A stretch of DNA of 10,561 nucleotides, from positions 1 through 10,561 of the forward strand of contig SKYG01000058.1 of the NCBI GenBank assembly GCA_007128045.1. Reading direction: 5' to 3'. The notes beneath the pieces are model-generated. The model did no database searches. It was not told where the DNA came from and saw nothing but the letters and a program-made list of their open reading frames with translations. The position numbers were made by a program, and so were the translations under genes. The stretch is from Bacteroidales bacterium. GTDB taxonomy: Bacteria; Bacteroidota; Bacteroidia; Bacteroidales; UBA7960. Positions 1 through 7,487 of this stretch are shown one piece after another (within the stretch, counting starts at the first letter, position 1; every line of letters begins with the position of its first letter).

Positions 1-906
1 AAAGGGCATCTCAGGCATGCTCCACTGATTGCGCCAGTCCTGGATCAGGTTGGGAAACAGGGTTCTGTACTGATAGGCCCTGGCAGAATTTGATTCGCCC
101 TGATACCAGATGGTTCCTTTGATGGTGTAATTTACAATTGGATAAATCATCCCATTAAACAACAAGGTAGGGAAGTCGTTCGGCCTGGGTGCATTTTCCA
201 ACCGTGCAAGAGCGGCAGCGGCGGGTTCCTTCATCCGTTCAGCAAAATCGGGATGTGCTTGCATCATCTCCAGGCTGGTCCAGGTCTCTACGTTGGTTCC
301 GCCCCATGACGAATTGACAAGACCGATCGGGACATCCAGCTCTTGATGCAGATGGCGGCCAAAATAGTAGCCAACAGCCGAAAAAGAGGCTACGGTTTCA
401 GGAGAACATACCAGCCATTCACCATCGTCAAGGTCATTGGCAGGCTCTGGAAGTAGCCTGCGAGGTACTGAAAATAGCCGTATCTCAGGGTAATTGGCAT
501 TCAGTATCTCCTCTTCAGGGTTGGCAGACTGAGCCACAGTCCACTGCATGTTTGATTGACCACTACATAACCAGACTTCCCCAAAAAGTATATTGGAATA
601 AACAATGGTGTTGTTGCCCTCTATGGATAGTGTATGCGGGCCTCCGGCCTTTACCGGCTCCAATGCCACACGCCAGTTACCTTGCCGGTCGGCACGCGTT
701 GTTTTTTGTTGGCCGTCAATACGAACCCTGACCCGTTCTCCGGGATCAGCCCAGCCCCAAATGGTAACTTCAGTGTCACGCTGTAATACCATATTGTCGC
801 TGAATATCTGCGGCATGCGTATTTCGGCATGGACTGGTCTGATTGCCGAAATTATTGTGAATAAAATCAGTATGCCATAAAATGCAAAAGTCTTAAGTTT
901 TTTCAT
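1..906 (-). CDS. Sialate O-acetylesterase (SASA/SGNH hydrolase), 3' end beyond the window
   Basis: Exported esterase expected to remove O-acetyl groups from sialic acids or other acetylated sugars in the periplasm or at the cell surface. The reading frame is open for 302 codons from the ATG at 906 to the left edge, so the C-terminus is missing. Residues 1-27 form a signal peptide (KK, then a hydrophobic stretch, then PVHA). An N-terminal beta-rich part includes SDNMVLQRD (about 37-44). The SGNH block GQSNM (116-120) carries the presumed nucleophile Ser118. NSSWGGT follows mid-protein, and WYQGESN (267-273) is the characteristic second SASA motif. The Asp and His that complete the triad in this family lie near the C-terminus and are outside the window. 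The gene may be co-transcribed with the upstream phosphotriesterase homologue, but the 144-bp gap makes this uncertain. The family call is strong; the actual substrate is unknown. Confidence 0.93.
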   Translation of the reverse strand, partial: MKKLKTFAFYGILILFTIISAIRPVHAEIRMPQIFSDNMVLQRDTEVTIWGWADPGERVRVRIDGQQKTTRADRQGNWRVALEPVKAGGPHTLSIEGNNTIVYSNILFGEVWLCSGQSNMQWTVAQSANPEEEILNANYPEIRLFSVPRRLLPEPANDLDDGEWLVCSPETVASFSAVGYYFGRHLHQELDVPIGLVNSSWGGTNVETWTSLEMMQAHPDFAERMKEPAAAALARLENAPRPNDFPTLLFNGMIYPIVNYTIKGTIWYQGESNSARAYQYRTLFPNLIQDWRNQWSMPEMPF

Positions 907-926
907 TTGTTTGTAGATTTTATTAA

Positions 927-952
927 GTTGAGTTGAGGAGTTGAGTCGAGGA
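927..952. repeat. Two tandem copies of a 13-bp repeat upstream of the esterase gene
   Basis: Unit 1 is GTTGAGTTGAGGA (927-939) and unit 2 is GTTGAGTCGAGGA (940-952), with one mismatch. A further GTT follows. On the minus strand this lies 21-46 nt before the esterase start, so it would be in the leader if transcription begins upstream. A near match to the -7 box, TATATTTA, is on the minus strand at 976-969, but no -33 box is visible. The function of the repeat is unknown; it may be a simple slippage product. Confidence 0.6.
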
Positions 953-1050
953 GTTTAAAAAAATTCCCTAAATATAAGGAGATTAAGGAATAGGATAGGC
1001 ACGAGATGCTAATTTAGAATTATTTTAACCTGTGTTATTCCTAACGCAGC

Positions 1051-2103
1051 TTAAGGCTGCAAACAAATCCTCACTGCCACGGAAAAAGCCCGGGCGGGAT
1101 TATGGATAGTCAGCTGGTCTATTTCTGCTTGGGTAAACCCATTTGCGAGCAGTGCCGGGAGAAGATATTTGTGAATGTCAGCGTATCCCCTGAATCTGCC
1201 ACCACCGGGTTCTCCTACATTATACCAGCCGGCATCATGCGATATAAGTATCTGGTCAAGCACGCCTGCGGTTTTTAAGTCAACAAGCCGTTCAACATAC
1301 CAATCCAGATTTCCCATTCTTTCAGCGTCACGTCCACGTGTACTATTTACAGCATCCAACGACACCCAGACACCCATTTTTGCTGCTTCGATCTGTTTCT
1401 CCAAACTTCCGCCCTGGGCGTGCGTCCATATAAATGCTGAAGGCGAAACACCCTCGTTTTGTATAATGGCCAGTTGTGCAAATGCCGCGTGGTCTCCACC
1501 GGTATGCGACTTTATGGTTAACCCGGTTTGCCGGTGCGTAATGGCAGCCGCCCTTACAAGCTTCTCGTGCAGTTCAGGCAGGGAGTCCCTGAACTGAACA
1601 CCTATTTTAATGAATCCCGGCCTAATCCCACTACGGTCGATGCCATTTTGTGCCTCCTCCACCCAGCGGGAAGCGAGTTGCTCAGCAGTCTCATCCCACG
1701 CATATGAAGGAATGAAACGGTTGTTTGCGGCTCCATAATACCCTGTGTTGGTAAGCAGGTGCAAACCGGTAAGCGTTGATAATTCAAGCAAAATAAGGGG
1801 GTCGCGGCCCAAATAGGCCGGGGTGCAGTCTACGAAGGTATTGACACCCAATTCGCTGATCTCTTGCAAGTATGGCAGAACCACAGCAATTACAGAATCT
1901 GCATCCCAGCGATGATAGCCAGTGCTGTCAGCCCCAATCCAGTCGACCATAACATGCTCATGGGAAAGAAAAAAACCGGCATCAGATAAAGATACCGGAC
2001 CTTTTACAGTCATAATATATGGATCAGCCGTCTTTTGCTGACAGCTTGCCATGATCATGGCCAGTGCCAAAGATAAATAAACAACCTGTCTTATTACATG
2101 CAT
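1051..2103 (-). CDS. Lipoprotein of the phosphotriesterase (PTE)/lactonase amidohydrolase family
   Basis: 350-residue binuclear-metal hydrolase of the amidohydrolase superfamily. Related enzymes cleave lactones or phosphotriesters; the substrate here cannot be read from sequence. Residues 1-20 are a hydrophobic signal ending in the lipobox MASC, with Cys21 as the lipidation site, so it is probably membrane-anchored. All expected metal ligands are present: the HEH motif (His48, His50), the lysine that is carboxylated in this family (Lys166 in GFIKIG), His200 (IKSHTGG), His228 (WTHAQGG) and Asp290 (LISHDAG). The C-terminal motif NPARAF (335-340) is also typical. The ATG at 2103 is directly followed by the signal peptide, which supports the start. 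A -7-like box lies 46 bp upstream. A short GCAGC/GCTGC inverted repeat spans the stop codon, without a U-tract. The family is certain; the reaction is open (lactonase is as likely as phosphotriesterase). Confidence 0.93.
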   Translation of the reverse strand: MHVIRQVVYLSLALAMIMASCQQKTADPYIMTVKGPVSLSDAGFFLSHEHVMVDWIGADSTGYHRWDADSVIAVVLPYLQEISELGVNTFVDCTPAYLGRDPLILLELSTLTGLHLLTNTGYYGAANNRFIPSYAWDETAEQLASRWVEEAQNGIDRSGIRPGFIKIGVQFRDSLPELHEKLVRAAAITHRQTGLTIKSHTGGDHAAFAQLAIIQNEGVSPSAFIWTHAQGGSLEKQIEAAKMGVWVSLDAVNSTRGRDAERMGNLDWYVERLVDLKTAGVLDQILISHDAGWYNVGEPGGGRFRGYADIHKYLLPALLANGFTQAEIDQLTIHNPARAFSVAVRICLQP

Positions 2104-2148
2104 GTCATATGGATTTCAATTACGAATCATATCGTGGAATTATAGTAG

Positions 2149-2156
2149 CAAATATA
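2149..2156 (-). promoter_or_regulatory. Candidate -7 box for the phosphotriesterase-like gene
   Basis: The minus strand reads TATATTTG from 2156 to 2149, an exact match to the Bacteroidetes -7 consensus TAnnTTTG. It would place the transcript start near 2142, leaving a leader of about 39 nt before the ATG at 2103. No convincing TTTG -33 box is visible at the usual distance, so confidence is moderate. Confidence 0.4.
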
Positions 2157-2220
2157 GGTTTTTTATTAAAATTTCATACATAGTAGATTCAGGATTGCCT
2201 GTTTACCAACAATGGTTATG

Positions 2221-2252
2221 TTTGTTTATTCCGTATGCTTGCCGTACATTTG
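2221..2252 (+). promoter_or_regulatory. Bacteroidetes-type promoter of the truncated antitoxin gene
   Basis: TTTG at 2221-2224 and TACATTTG at 2245-2252 match the -33 (TTTG) and -7 (TAnnTTTG) elements exactly, with a 20-bp spacer. Transcription would start about 2259, only some 10 nt before the ATG at 2269. This is the best-formed promoter in the window. Confidence 0.65.
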
Positions 2253-2268
2253 TAGAAATTAATCGATT

Positions 2269-2439
2269 ATGGAAGCACAAATAAAAAAAGAATCTGAACG
2301 CATTGTCAATCAAAATGATCGAATCATTGCAAGCGAAAGAGACCGGGAAATGTTTTTTAATGCAGTATTTGGAATCAGCAATCCAAACCAGGATTTAATA
2401 AAAGCTGCAAAGAAATATAAATCTAGAACACGACAGTAG
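2269..2439 (+). CDS. Truncated TacA-like (DUF1778) antitoxin, toxin-binding C-terminal half only
   Basis: A 56-residue ORF matching the C-terminal half of DUF1778 (TacA-type) antitoxins. The family pattern of a helix ending in an ER.I/N..I element, then LSERD..FF.A, a short proline/asparagine linker, and L..A...YK is seen as SERIVNQND, ASERDREMFFNAVF, NPNQDLIKAAKKYK. In complete antitoxins this part wraps around and neutralises a GNAT acetyltransferase toxin, while a preceding ribbon-helix-helix domain of about 40 residues binds the operator. That DNA-binding half is absent here: the same frame has a stop at 2260-2262, and the other frames show no RHH pattern. The ORF begins right after an apparent promoter and is followed at once by remains of a GNAT toxin. 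It could be a non-functional relic, or an expressed orphan tail able to neutralise a related toxin. Family assignment is from remembered patterns, not a search. Confidence 0.6.
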   Translation: MEAQIKKESERIVNQNDRIIASERDREMFFNAVFGISNPNQDLIKAAKKYKSRTRQ

Positions 2440-2513
2440 AGGAAATCGTTCTGCTAGAAAAAAAGCATATCAGAAAGAATATCACATGTGAAGAAGAGTC
2501 AATGATCCGGTAA
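2439..2513 (+). pseudogene. Remnant of a TacT-like GNAT acetyltransferase toxin N-terminus
   Basis: Directly after the antitoxin stop, one frame reads EIVLLEKKHIRKNITCEEES and then stops at 2511-2513. This resembles the start of TacT-type toxins, where a leucine-rich strand leads into a basic (K/D)H.RK.F.CG motif and a helix (LDNYL). There is no ATG or GTG at the head of the frame, an in-frame stop lies just upstream (2424-2426), and nothing recognisable continues past 2513. The acetyl-CoA-binding core (R/Q-x-x-G-x-G/A) is therefore lost. It is best read as the fossil partner of the truncated antitoxin. TacT toxins acetylate the amino group of aminoacyl-tRNAs; this remnant cannot do so. Confidence 0.55.
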
Positions 2514-2527
2514 AAATTACAAAGAAA

Positions 2528-2558
2528 TTGTATTTGCAATTATTTGTACTTATATTTG
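2528..2558 (+). promoter_or_regulatory. Promoter of the YefM-YoeB operon
   Basis: TATATTTG at 2551-2558 is an exact TAnnTTTG -7 box. TTG at 2528-2530 lies 20 bp upstream as a partial -33 box. The transcript would begin near 2564, giving a leader of about 25 nt before the ATG at 2590. The -7 box overlaps the repeated operator motif, so a bound repressor would block RNA polymerase. Confidence 0.55.
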
Positions 2559-2573
2559 TACTAATAATTGTAC
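2544..2573 (+). promoter_or_regulatory. Three TTGTAC repeats at 12-bp spacing, probable YefM-YoeB operator
   Basis: TTGTAC occurs at 2544-2549, 2556-2561 and 2568-2573, each exactly 12 bp from the next, with A/T-only spacers. The core GTAC is palindromic. From memory of the E. coli yefM-yoeB operator, YefM binds palindromes with a TGTACA core whose centres are about 12 bp apart; the match in core and spacing suggests the same recognition here, with three sites instead of two. The repeats cover the -7 box and likely start site, as expected for autorepression. Confidence 0.6.
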
Positions 2574-2589
2574 GTTTAAAACTTTTACA

Positions 2590-2841
2590 ATGCTGACTAC
2601 AACAATTTCAGATTTCAGAAAGGACATAAAGAAGTATCTTGACGATGTTACCCGGAATTTCGAAACCTTAATAATTCATAGAGGCAAAGATACGGGTGTG
2701 GTAATTATTTCTATCGACGAATACAACTCTCTTACTGCAACACAGCATGAATTATCCTCAAAAGCCAATGAAAAGAGATTAGATTCAGCCATAGAAAAAT
2801 TAAAAAGTAATGACTCGTTTCAAAAAGATATTTTCGAATGA
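2590..2841 (+). CDS. yefM: YefM-type antitoxin (Phd/YefM family)
   Basis: An 83-residue type II antitoxin that should bind and neutralise the YoeB toxin encoded next to it and repress their shared promoter. The N-terminal Phd/YefM fold (about 1-55) shows the expected pattern: SDFRKDIKKYLDDV, then IIHRGKDTGVVIISIDEYNSL, where the strand VVIISIDEYNSL is the family hallmark. The C-terminal part, with ANEKRLDSAIEKLKS (about 64-78), is the acidic and flexible region that contacts the toxin. Length is usual for the family. Its stop overlaps the toxin start (ATGA at 2838-2841), indicating translational coupling. A promoter overlapped by phased TTGTAC repeats lies just upstream. The ATG at 2590 is the natural start: the family motif begins a few residues later and the promoter ends 31 bp upstream. 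Confidence 0.92.
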   Translation: MLTTTISDFRKDIKKYLDDVTRNFETLIIHRGKDTGVVIISIDEYNSLTATQHELSSKANEKRLDSAIEKLKSNDSFQKDIFE

Positions 2842-3095
2842 AGTACATCTTTGTTGAAGAATCATGGGAGGATTATCTTTATTGGCAAAAAACCGACAAA
2901 AAAATACTGAAAAGAATTCATGATTTAATAAAAGATATTTCAAGAAATCCTTTTTCAGGATTGGGAAAACCCGAGCCATTAAAATTTAAGTATACTGGGT
3001 TTTGGTCTCGCAGAATCAACAAAGAGCACCGATTGATATATCAGGTAAAAGATGATGAAATTCTGATTGCCAAATGCAGGTTTCATTACGAGTGA
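2838..3095 (+). CDS. yoeB: YoeB-type mRNA endonuclease toxin (Txe/YoeB family)
   Basis: An 85-residue ribosome-dependent mRNA interferase of the RelE superfamily, expected to cut mRNA in the ribosomal A site when released from YefM. The sequence follows the YoeB family closely over its whole length: WEDYLYWQKTDKKILKRI, then IKDISRNPFSGLGKPEPLKF, then GFWSRRINKEHRLIYQV, and the C-terminal CRFHYE. The active-site residues known from E. coli YoeB are all present: Glu46, Arg65, His83 and the near-terminal Tyr84. There is no sign of inactivation. The start codon overlaps the yefM stop by 4 bp. The gene ends 17 bp from the convergent end of the efflux operon, with no clear terminator between them. 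Confidence 0.95.
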   Translation: MKYIFVEESWEDYLYWQKTDKKILKRIHDLIKDISRNPFSGLGKPEPLKFKYTGFWSRRINKEHRLIYQVKDDEILIAKCRFHYE

Positions 3096-3112
3096 TCGGA
3101 AAAGACAATAAA

Positions 3113-4438
3113 TTACAATACCCTGTCAATTAAAGTACCGGTAATCCGGTCAATGTCTGTTTCAATGACTTTCATGGCATACATCAATGCGATCATCTGG
3201 TTTTTTACCTGCAGACTGGCCAGTTGTGTTTGTCTGAATTCGTACCCGTTTATGGCGCCTGACTGGAGCTGTTCCCTGGCGATCGTCAAAGACTTATCAG
3301 CTGCTTCCACGCTATTCAACAGAATTCTGTATTGCTGCACAAAGGCGTCATATCGCGCACTGAGTCTTACTATGTTAGATTCGATATAGGCATTCGTGTC
3401 ATCGGCATCTATGGTTGCACTTTCCTGTTCCAGTAAGGCATTTCTGATGTTGGTGGTCTGGCGGCCACCATCGTAAAGGTTAAACCTGACACGGACACCA
3501 AATCGTGGCCCGCGACTTAGTGCTGATTCAATGAGTCCGGTTTCGCTGGTTTGACTTGAATACGAGTAGGCACTCCAAAGACTTATTTGTGGGTACCTGT
3601 CACCTCTTTCAATGCGGGTGTTACTTTCTGCCAGCATTTCCATCAGTCTGGTTCGCTCCAGCTCCCGGTTGTTAGCAATGGACATTTCAACAATCTCTTC
3701 CATAGGATCAACGCCATTCAGATCGATCTGATCGTTACCGGGTTCAAATGGAAGGCGTGGATTACGGTTAATGATCCTGTTAATCTGAATTTCCTGTTCC
3801 CGGATGTTCATTTGCTGATCGATCACCAGGATACTGTCATGGTTATAATCGACAAGTGCCTGTTGGTAAAGCAGCGCATTACCTGAGCCTATATCCAGCT
3901 TGCGCCTTTCCAGTTCCAGGCGAAAAGCTGAGACCTCTTTAGATTGGCGGTAGGACTCGAGGAGTTGTCTTTCTCTGATCAGCAGGTTGTATGCAATGGT
4001 AAGGTCAGCAATGGTTTGTTCAAGGAAATATTTCATTTCCAGCTCACTCAAACTTGCCAGATATCCCAATCTGTCACGTCGTGCAAACATGCTGAATCCG
4101 TCAAAAACAGTCCAGTCTACCGCCAACATAGCATTAAAACCAGTGCTGAGTGCGTTGTCACCAATTCGGGTTGCACCCGTATAAAGGTTTGCTTCAGATG
4201 TTTGAATATCCCAGGTTCGATCTGAGCTGATCCCTATTGTTGGCAACATGCCGGCATTTCCTATGGTATTGAGGTTATCAGCCATTTGCTTCTGGTTACG
4301 CATGATTCTCAGTTGGTAGTTCTCCTGAAGGGTCATGTTAATCAGATCGGTTAAGTTGAATGATTCCTGGGCTGTCGCACTCAGAAATCCGCATATCAAC
4401 ACGATAGCCAATACTCTAAGCTTCTTCTTCAACAACAT
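3113..4438 (-). CDS. TolC-like outer-membrane channel of an RND efflux system (OEP family)
   Basis: A 441-residue outer-membrane efflux protein that should form the trimeric exit duct for the RND pump encoded upstream. Residues 1-23 are a Sec signal peptide (KKK, hydrophobic core, ATA before Gln24). The mature protein has the two-fold OEP repeat. The first half contains FNLTDLINMTLQENYQL and a strand with DWTVFDGF, then long helices. The second half contains FGVRVRFNLYDGGRQ followed by long helices (ALLEQESATIDADDTNAYIE onward). The YDGGR turn after an amphipathic strand is typical of the second repeat. The C-terminal AREQLQSGAINGYEFRQTQ helix is also characteristic. It is the last gene of the operon: its start overlaps the permease end by 23 bp, so it is probably translationally coupled. 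It ends close to the convergent yoeB. Confidence 0.93.
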   Translation of the reverse strand: MLLKKKLRVLAIVLICGFLSATAQESFNLTDLINMTLQENYQLRIMRNQKQMADNLNTIGNAGMLPTIGISSDRTWDIQTSEANLYTGATRIGDNALSTGFNAMLAVDWTVFDGFSMFARRDRLGYLASLSELEMKYFLEQTIADLTIAYNLLIRERQLLESYRQSKEVSAFRLELERRKLDIGSGNALLYQQALVDYNHDSILVIDQQMNIREQEIQINRIINRNPRLPFEPGNDQIDLNGVDPMEEIVEMSIANNRELERTRLMEMLAESNTRIERGDRYPQISLWSAYSYSSQTSETGLIESALSRGPRFGVRVRFNLYDGGRQTTNIRNALLEQESATIDADDTNAYIESNIVRLSARYDAFVQQYRILLNSVEAADKSLTIAREQLQSGAINGYEFRQTQLASLQVKNQMIALMYAMKVIETDIDRITGTLIDRVL

Positions 4439-7400
4439 AGCTCTTGGTTTTACTTGAGATAAATGTGTACAATGCCGGGATGATAAACAGGGTGAGTATG
4501 AGGGAGAACACCAGTCCGCCGATAATTACCAGGCCCATTGGAACGCGGCTGTTTGCCGTACTGCCGAATGATATGGCCAGCGGCAATGCGCCGAGGGCAG
4601 TGGCCAGGCTTGTCATGATGATCGGTCGCACCCTGTCTGTAGCGGCATTGATCACAGCCTCAAGCCTGTCCTGACCTTCGAGTCGTTTTTGGTTGGCAAA
4701 CTCTACAATCAAAATGCCATTTTTTGTAACAATACCTACAAGCACGATCATACCTATCTGGCTGAAGATATTCAAAGTCAGTCCAAATATCCATAACGAC
4801 AAAAGGGCACCGGCCAGGGCCAGCGGCACGGTTAACATAATGACAAGCGGATCACGGAAACTTTCGAACTGCCCTGACAGGGTAAGAAATATGAGTATCA
4901 TGGCAAAGATAAATACCAACATCAGGTTTCCGGAGCTTTCTGCGTAATCGGCTGACGTTCCTGTCAAGGCTGTTAAGAATGTTTCATCCAACACCTCTGA
5001 CGCTATCTCATTCATAGCGGCAATCCCATCGCCAAGGGTATACCCGGGGGCCGTTGAAGCTGAAATGGTAGCCGACGAATAGCGGTTAAATCGCAGCAAC
5101 TGGGGCGGCAGACTTTCCTCACGGAAGCTTACCAGGTTATCCAATGCTACCATATCATCTGAAGCCGTTCTGACATTGATGTTGGCAATATCGCCCGGCT
5201 GACGTCGTTGTGAGCGTTCAGCATGTGCTATAACAAAGTATTGTTTGCCATCACGGATAAAGTAGCCAACCCGCTGCTCACTGAAATAGGTCTGCAATGT
5301 TTCAGCAATGTCTCTTACACTGACACCCAGCGTAAAAGCTTTGTCGCGGTCTATATCTATGATCAGCTCCGGTTTTGTAAACCTCAGGTCGATGTCGACC
5401 ACTTCAAATGCCGGGTGGTTGCGAGCCGCGGCCAAAAATGGCGGGATGAATTCTTCGAGTTTTTGCAATGTGGGTGCCTGTAATACGAATTGTACCGGCA
5501 GTCTTGCGGGCCCTCCGGCTCCACCTATGGTGGGGTCTTGAATCACGTATGTCTGTGCCATATTATATTCCCTGACCCGGCGATTCATCTCTGCAGCCAA
5601 TTGCATCTGTGTTTTATCCCTTTCTCCTGGTGGCTTTAACATCAGCCTGACAAATCCTGTGTTGACAGATATGGATGCACCGAAGCCGGGAGAAGTTACC
5701 GAAAGCAGGTATTCTTTTTCTGGCATGGTGTCAATAAGCTGAATCAACTGCATCTGATAGTCGTCCATCATTTCATAGGAAGTCCCCTCCGGTGCAGTAG
5801 ATACCAGTCGAAGGCGGCTTTTATCGTCCAGGGGTGCCAACTCACTGGGAAGATTGACCATGAAATACCAAATGATCCACATGGTGATAACTATAACAGG
5901 AAAGGCAAGGTACCTGACCTTCATAAAGGCAGTAAGCCAGCCCCTGTAATTATTCAGGATATAATCAATGGGCATCCTGACAAACCTAAGTGAACGGTAT
6001 TCCCTGTTTTCAGGTTTCAGGATTCGCGAACTTAACATAACGGTTAATGTCAGCGAGATAAACGTGGAGATGATGATGGCACCCGCCACTACCATGGCAA
6101 ACTCACGAAACAACCTGCCAGTAAGGCCCTGCATAAAGAATATCGGTAAAAACACGCATATCAGAGTAATTGTAGTAGAGATGATGGCGAAAAACACCTG
6201 ACGTGATCCTTTGAATGCTGCCTGAATGGGCTTCATCCCCTGTTCAATCTTGGCAAAGATGTTTTCCATCATCACAATGGCATCGTCGACCACCATGCCT
6301 GTAGCCAGCAACAGGCCCAGTAGTGTGAGCACATTGATGGAATAGCCTGCTGCATACAAAAAGGCAAAGCCTCCTATCAATGAGATGGGGATTGTGATAA
6401 CAGGGATGAAAGTCGTTCTGATATTGCGCAAAAAGACAAATATGATGAGCAGTACAAGTACAAATGCCAAGATGATGGTATATTGTACATCACGTATGGA
6501 GCGTCTTATGCTGTTGGTTATATCCAGGCCAACGCCCAGGTTGATGTCGGCAGGTATCTCCCGCTTTAGCATATCTACCCTTCTGTGGGCTTCATCCACA
6601 ATTTCAATGAAGTTGGATCCCGGCTGGGGTTGTAAGGCAACGCCAACCATGGGAATGCCTTTGTTGCCCCTGAGTATGGTTTGTTCATTCTGAGCAGCCA
6701 GCTCTGCACGACCAATGTCGCTGAGCCTGATGATGGTGTCATCGCGGCGGGCAATAACTAGGTCGTTAAACTCCTCTTCGGTGTTGAGCCGGCCATAGGT
6801 TTGTATGGTAAGGTAGCGCCGCTCGCCCTCCACCTGTCCTGAAGGCAGCTCTATATTTTGTTCGTTGAGTGCACGGCGAATGTCAACCGGTGTGACCCCG
6901 AAAGCATTCATGCGGTCTACGTCAAGTACTAGCCGCATGGCATATTGTTTGTTGCCCCATATGTTTACCTGGCTGACCCCTTCGATGGTCTGCAGCCTTT
7001 CAGCAAATACATTGCGCGCAATTTCGGTTAGTTCCAACAAATCTCTTTGCTGACTTTGCAAGGTGATGGTAAATATGGTTTGTGCATCGGCATCGGCTTT
7101 GGAGACTATTGGTGGGTCAGCATCCGGAGGGAGGAGGCGCACTGCCTGGGCAACCCTGTCCCTGACATCATTGGCAGCATTGTCGAGGTCCATGCCAAGT
7201 TCAAACTCTACACGTATGGTGCTCCTGCCTGTTGAACTGATGGAGCTGATCGTTTTAACCCCATCTATCCTATTAACCTGTTCTTCAAGTGGTTCGGTGA
7301 TCTGTGACTCCATGATCTGGGCATTGGCACCCGTGTAGTCGGTCCTGACAGTAATAATTGGCGGATCTACACTGGGATATTCACGAACGCCAAGGGAATA

Positions 7401-7487
7401 AAAAGCTACAACACCAAATATGACGATGGCGATGGCGAACACGGTTGTAAGCACCGGCCGTTTAATGCTTAATTCTGAAAGTGTCAT
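4416..7487 (-). CDS. RND efflux permease, HAE1/AcrB family
   Basis: A 1023-residue inner-membrane drug/proton antiporter, the pump of the tripartite system. It is full length for the family. TM1 starts at about residue 12 (RPVLTTVFAIAIVIFGVVAF). The first periplasmic loop follows, with FELGMDLDNAANDVRDRV (95-112). The TM2-TM6 block is about 330-490, with the proton-relay pair Asp401-Asp402 in GMVVDDAIVMMENI. After a second periplasmic loop (about 545-850), TM8-TM12 follow. The third relay residue is Lys922 in GIVTKNGILIVEFAN, and Arg954 sits in RVRPIIMTSLATALGALPL. All residues needed for proton coupling are thus present. The start overlaps the adaptor stop by 4 bp (ATGA), and the end overlaps the channel gene by 23 bp. 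Substrate cannot be predicted; antibiotics, bile salts or detergents are typical for HAE1 pumps. Confidence 0.97.
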   Translation of the reverse strand: MTLSELSIKRPVLTTVFAIAIVIFGVVAFYSLGVREYPSVDPPIITVRTDYTGANAQIMESQITEPLEEQVNRIDGVKTISSISSTGRSTIRVEFELGMDLDNAANDVRDRVAQAVRLLPPDADPPIVSKADADAQTIFTITLQSQQRDLLELTEIARNVFAERLQTIEGVSQVNIWGNKQYAMRLVLDVDRMNAFGVTPVDIRRALNEQNIELPSGQVEGERRYLTIQTYGRLNTEEEFNDLVIARRDDTIIRLSDIGRAELAAQNEQTILRGNKGIPMVGVALQPQPGSNFIEIVDEAHRRVDMLKREIPADINLGVGLDITNSIRRSIRDVQYTIILAFVLVLLIIFVFLRNIRTTFIPVITIPISLIGGFAFLYAAGYSINVLTLLGLLLATGMVVDDAIVMMENIFAKIEQGMKPIQAAFKGSRQVFFAIISTTITLICVFLPIFFMQGLTGRLFREFAMVVAGAIIISTFISLTLTVMLSSRILKPENREYRSLRFVRMPIDYILNNYRGWLTAFMKVRYLAFPVIVITMWIIWYFMVNLPSELAPLDDKSRLRLVSTAPEGTSYEMMDDYQMQLIQLIDTMPEKEYLLSVTSPGFGASISVNTGFVRLMLKPPGERDKTQMQLAAEMNRRVREYNMAQTYVIQDPTIGGAGGPARLPVQFVLQAPTLQKLEEFIPPFLAAARNHPAFEVVDIDLRFTKPELIIDIDRDKAFTLGVSVRDIAETLQTYFSEQRVGYFIRDGKQYFVIAHAERSQRRQPGDIANINVRTASDDMVALDNLVSFREESLPPQLLRFNRYSSATISASTAPGYTLGDGIAAMNEIASEVLDETFLTALTGTSADYAESSGNLMLVFIFAMILIFLTLSGQFESFRDPLVIMLTVPLALAGALLSLWIFGLTLNIFSQIGMIVLVGIVTKNGILIVEFANQKRLEGQDRLEAVINAATDRVRPIIMTSLATALGALPLAISFGSTANSRVPMGLVIIGGLVFSLILTLFIIPALYTFISSKTKSYVVEEEA

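Noticed and set aside
605..880. Plus-strand ORF of 91 codons opposite the sialate esterase
   Set aside because: The minus strand carries clear esterase motifs in this interval; the plus ORF is a shadow.
1046..1060. GCAGC/GCTGC inverted repeat as a terminator
   Set aside because: Only 5 bp, overlaps the stop codon, and no T-run follows on the minus strand.
1175..1597. Plus-strand ORF of 140 codons opposite the phosphotriesterase homologue
   Set aside because: The metal-ligand motifs are on the minus strand; the plus frame shows no domain.
2102..2284. 60-codon plus-strand ORF between the phosphotriesterase-like gene and the antitoxin remnant
   Set aside because: No family pattern, unusual composition, and it covers the minus-strand -7 box and the promoter at 2221-2252; most likely chance.
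2544..2573. Short CRISPR-like or plasmid iteron array
   Set aside because: Units are 12 bp with no unique spacers and no replication gene nearby; position over the promoter fits an operator.
3096..3112. Possible shared terminator between convergent yoeB and the channel gene
   Set aside because: Only 17 bp, with no stem-loop visible.
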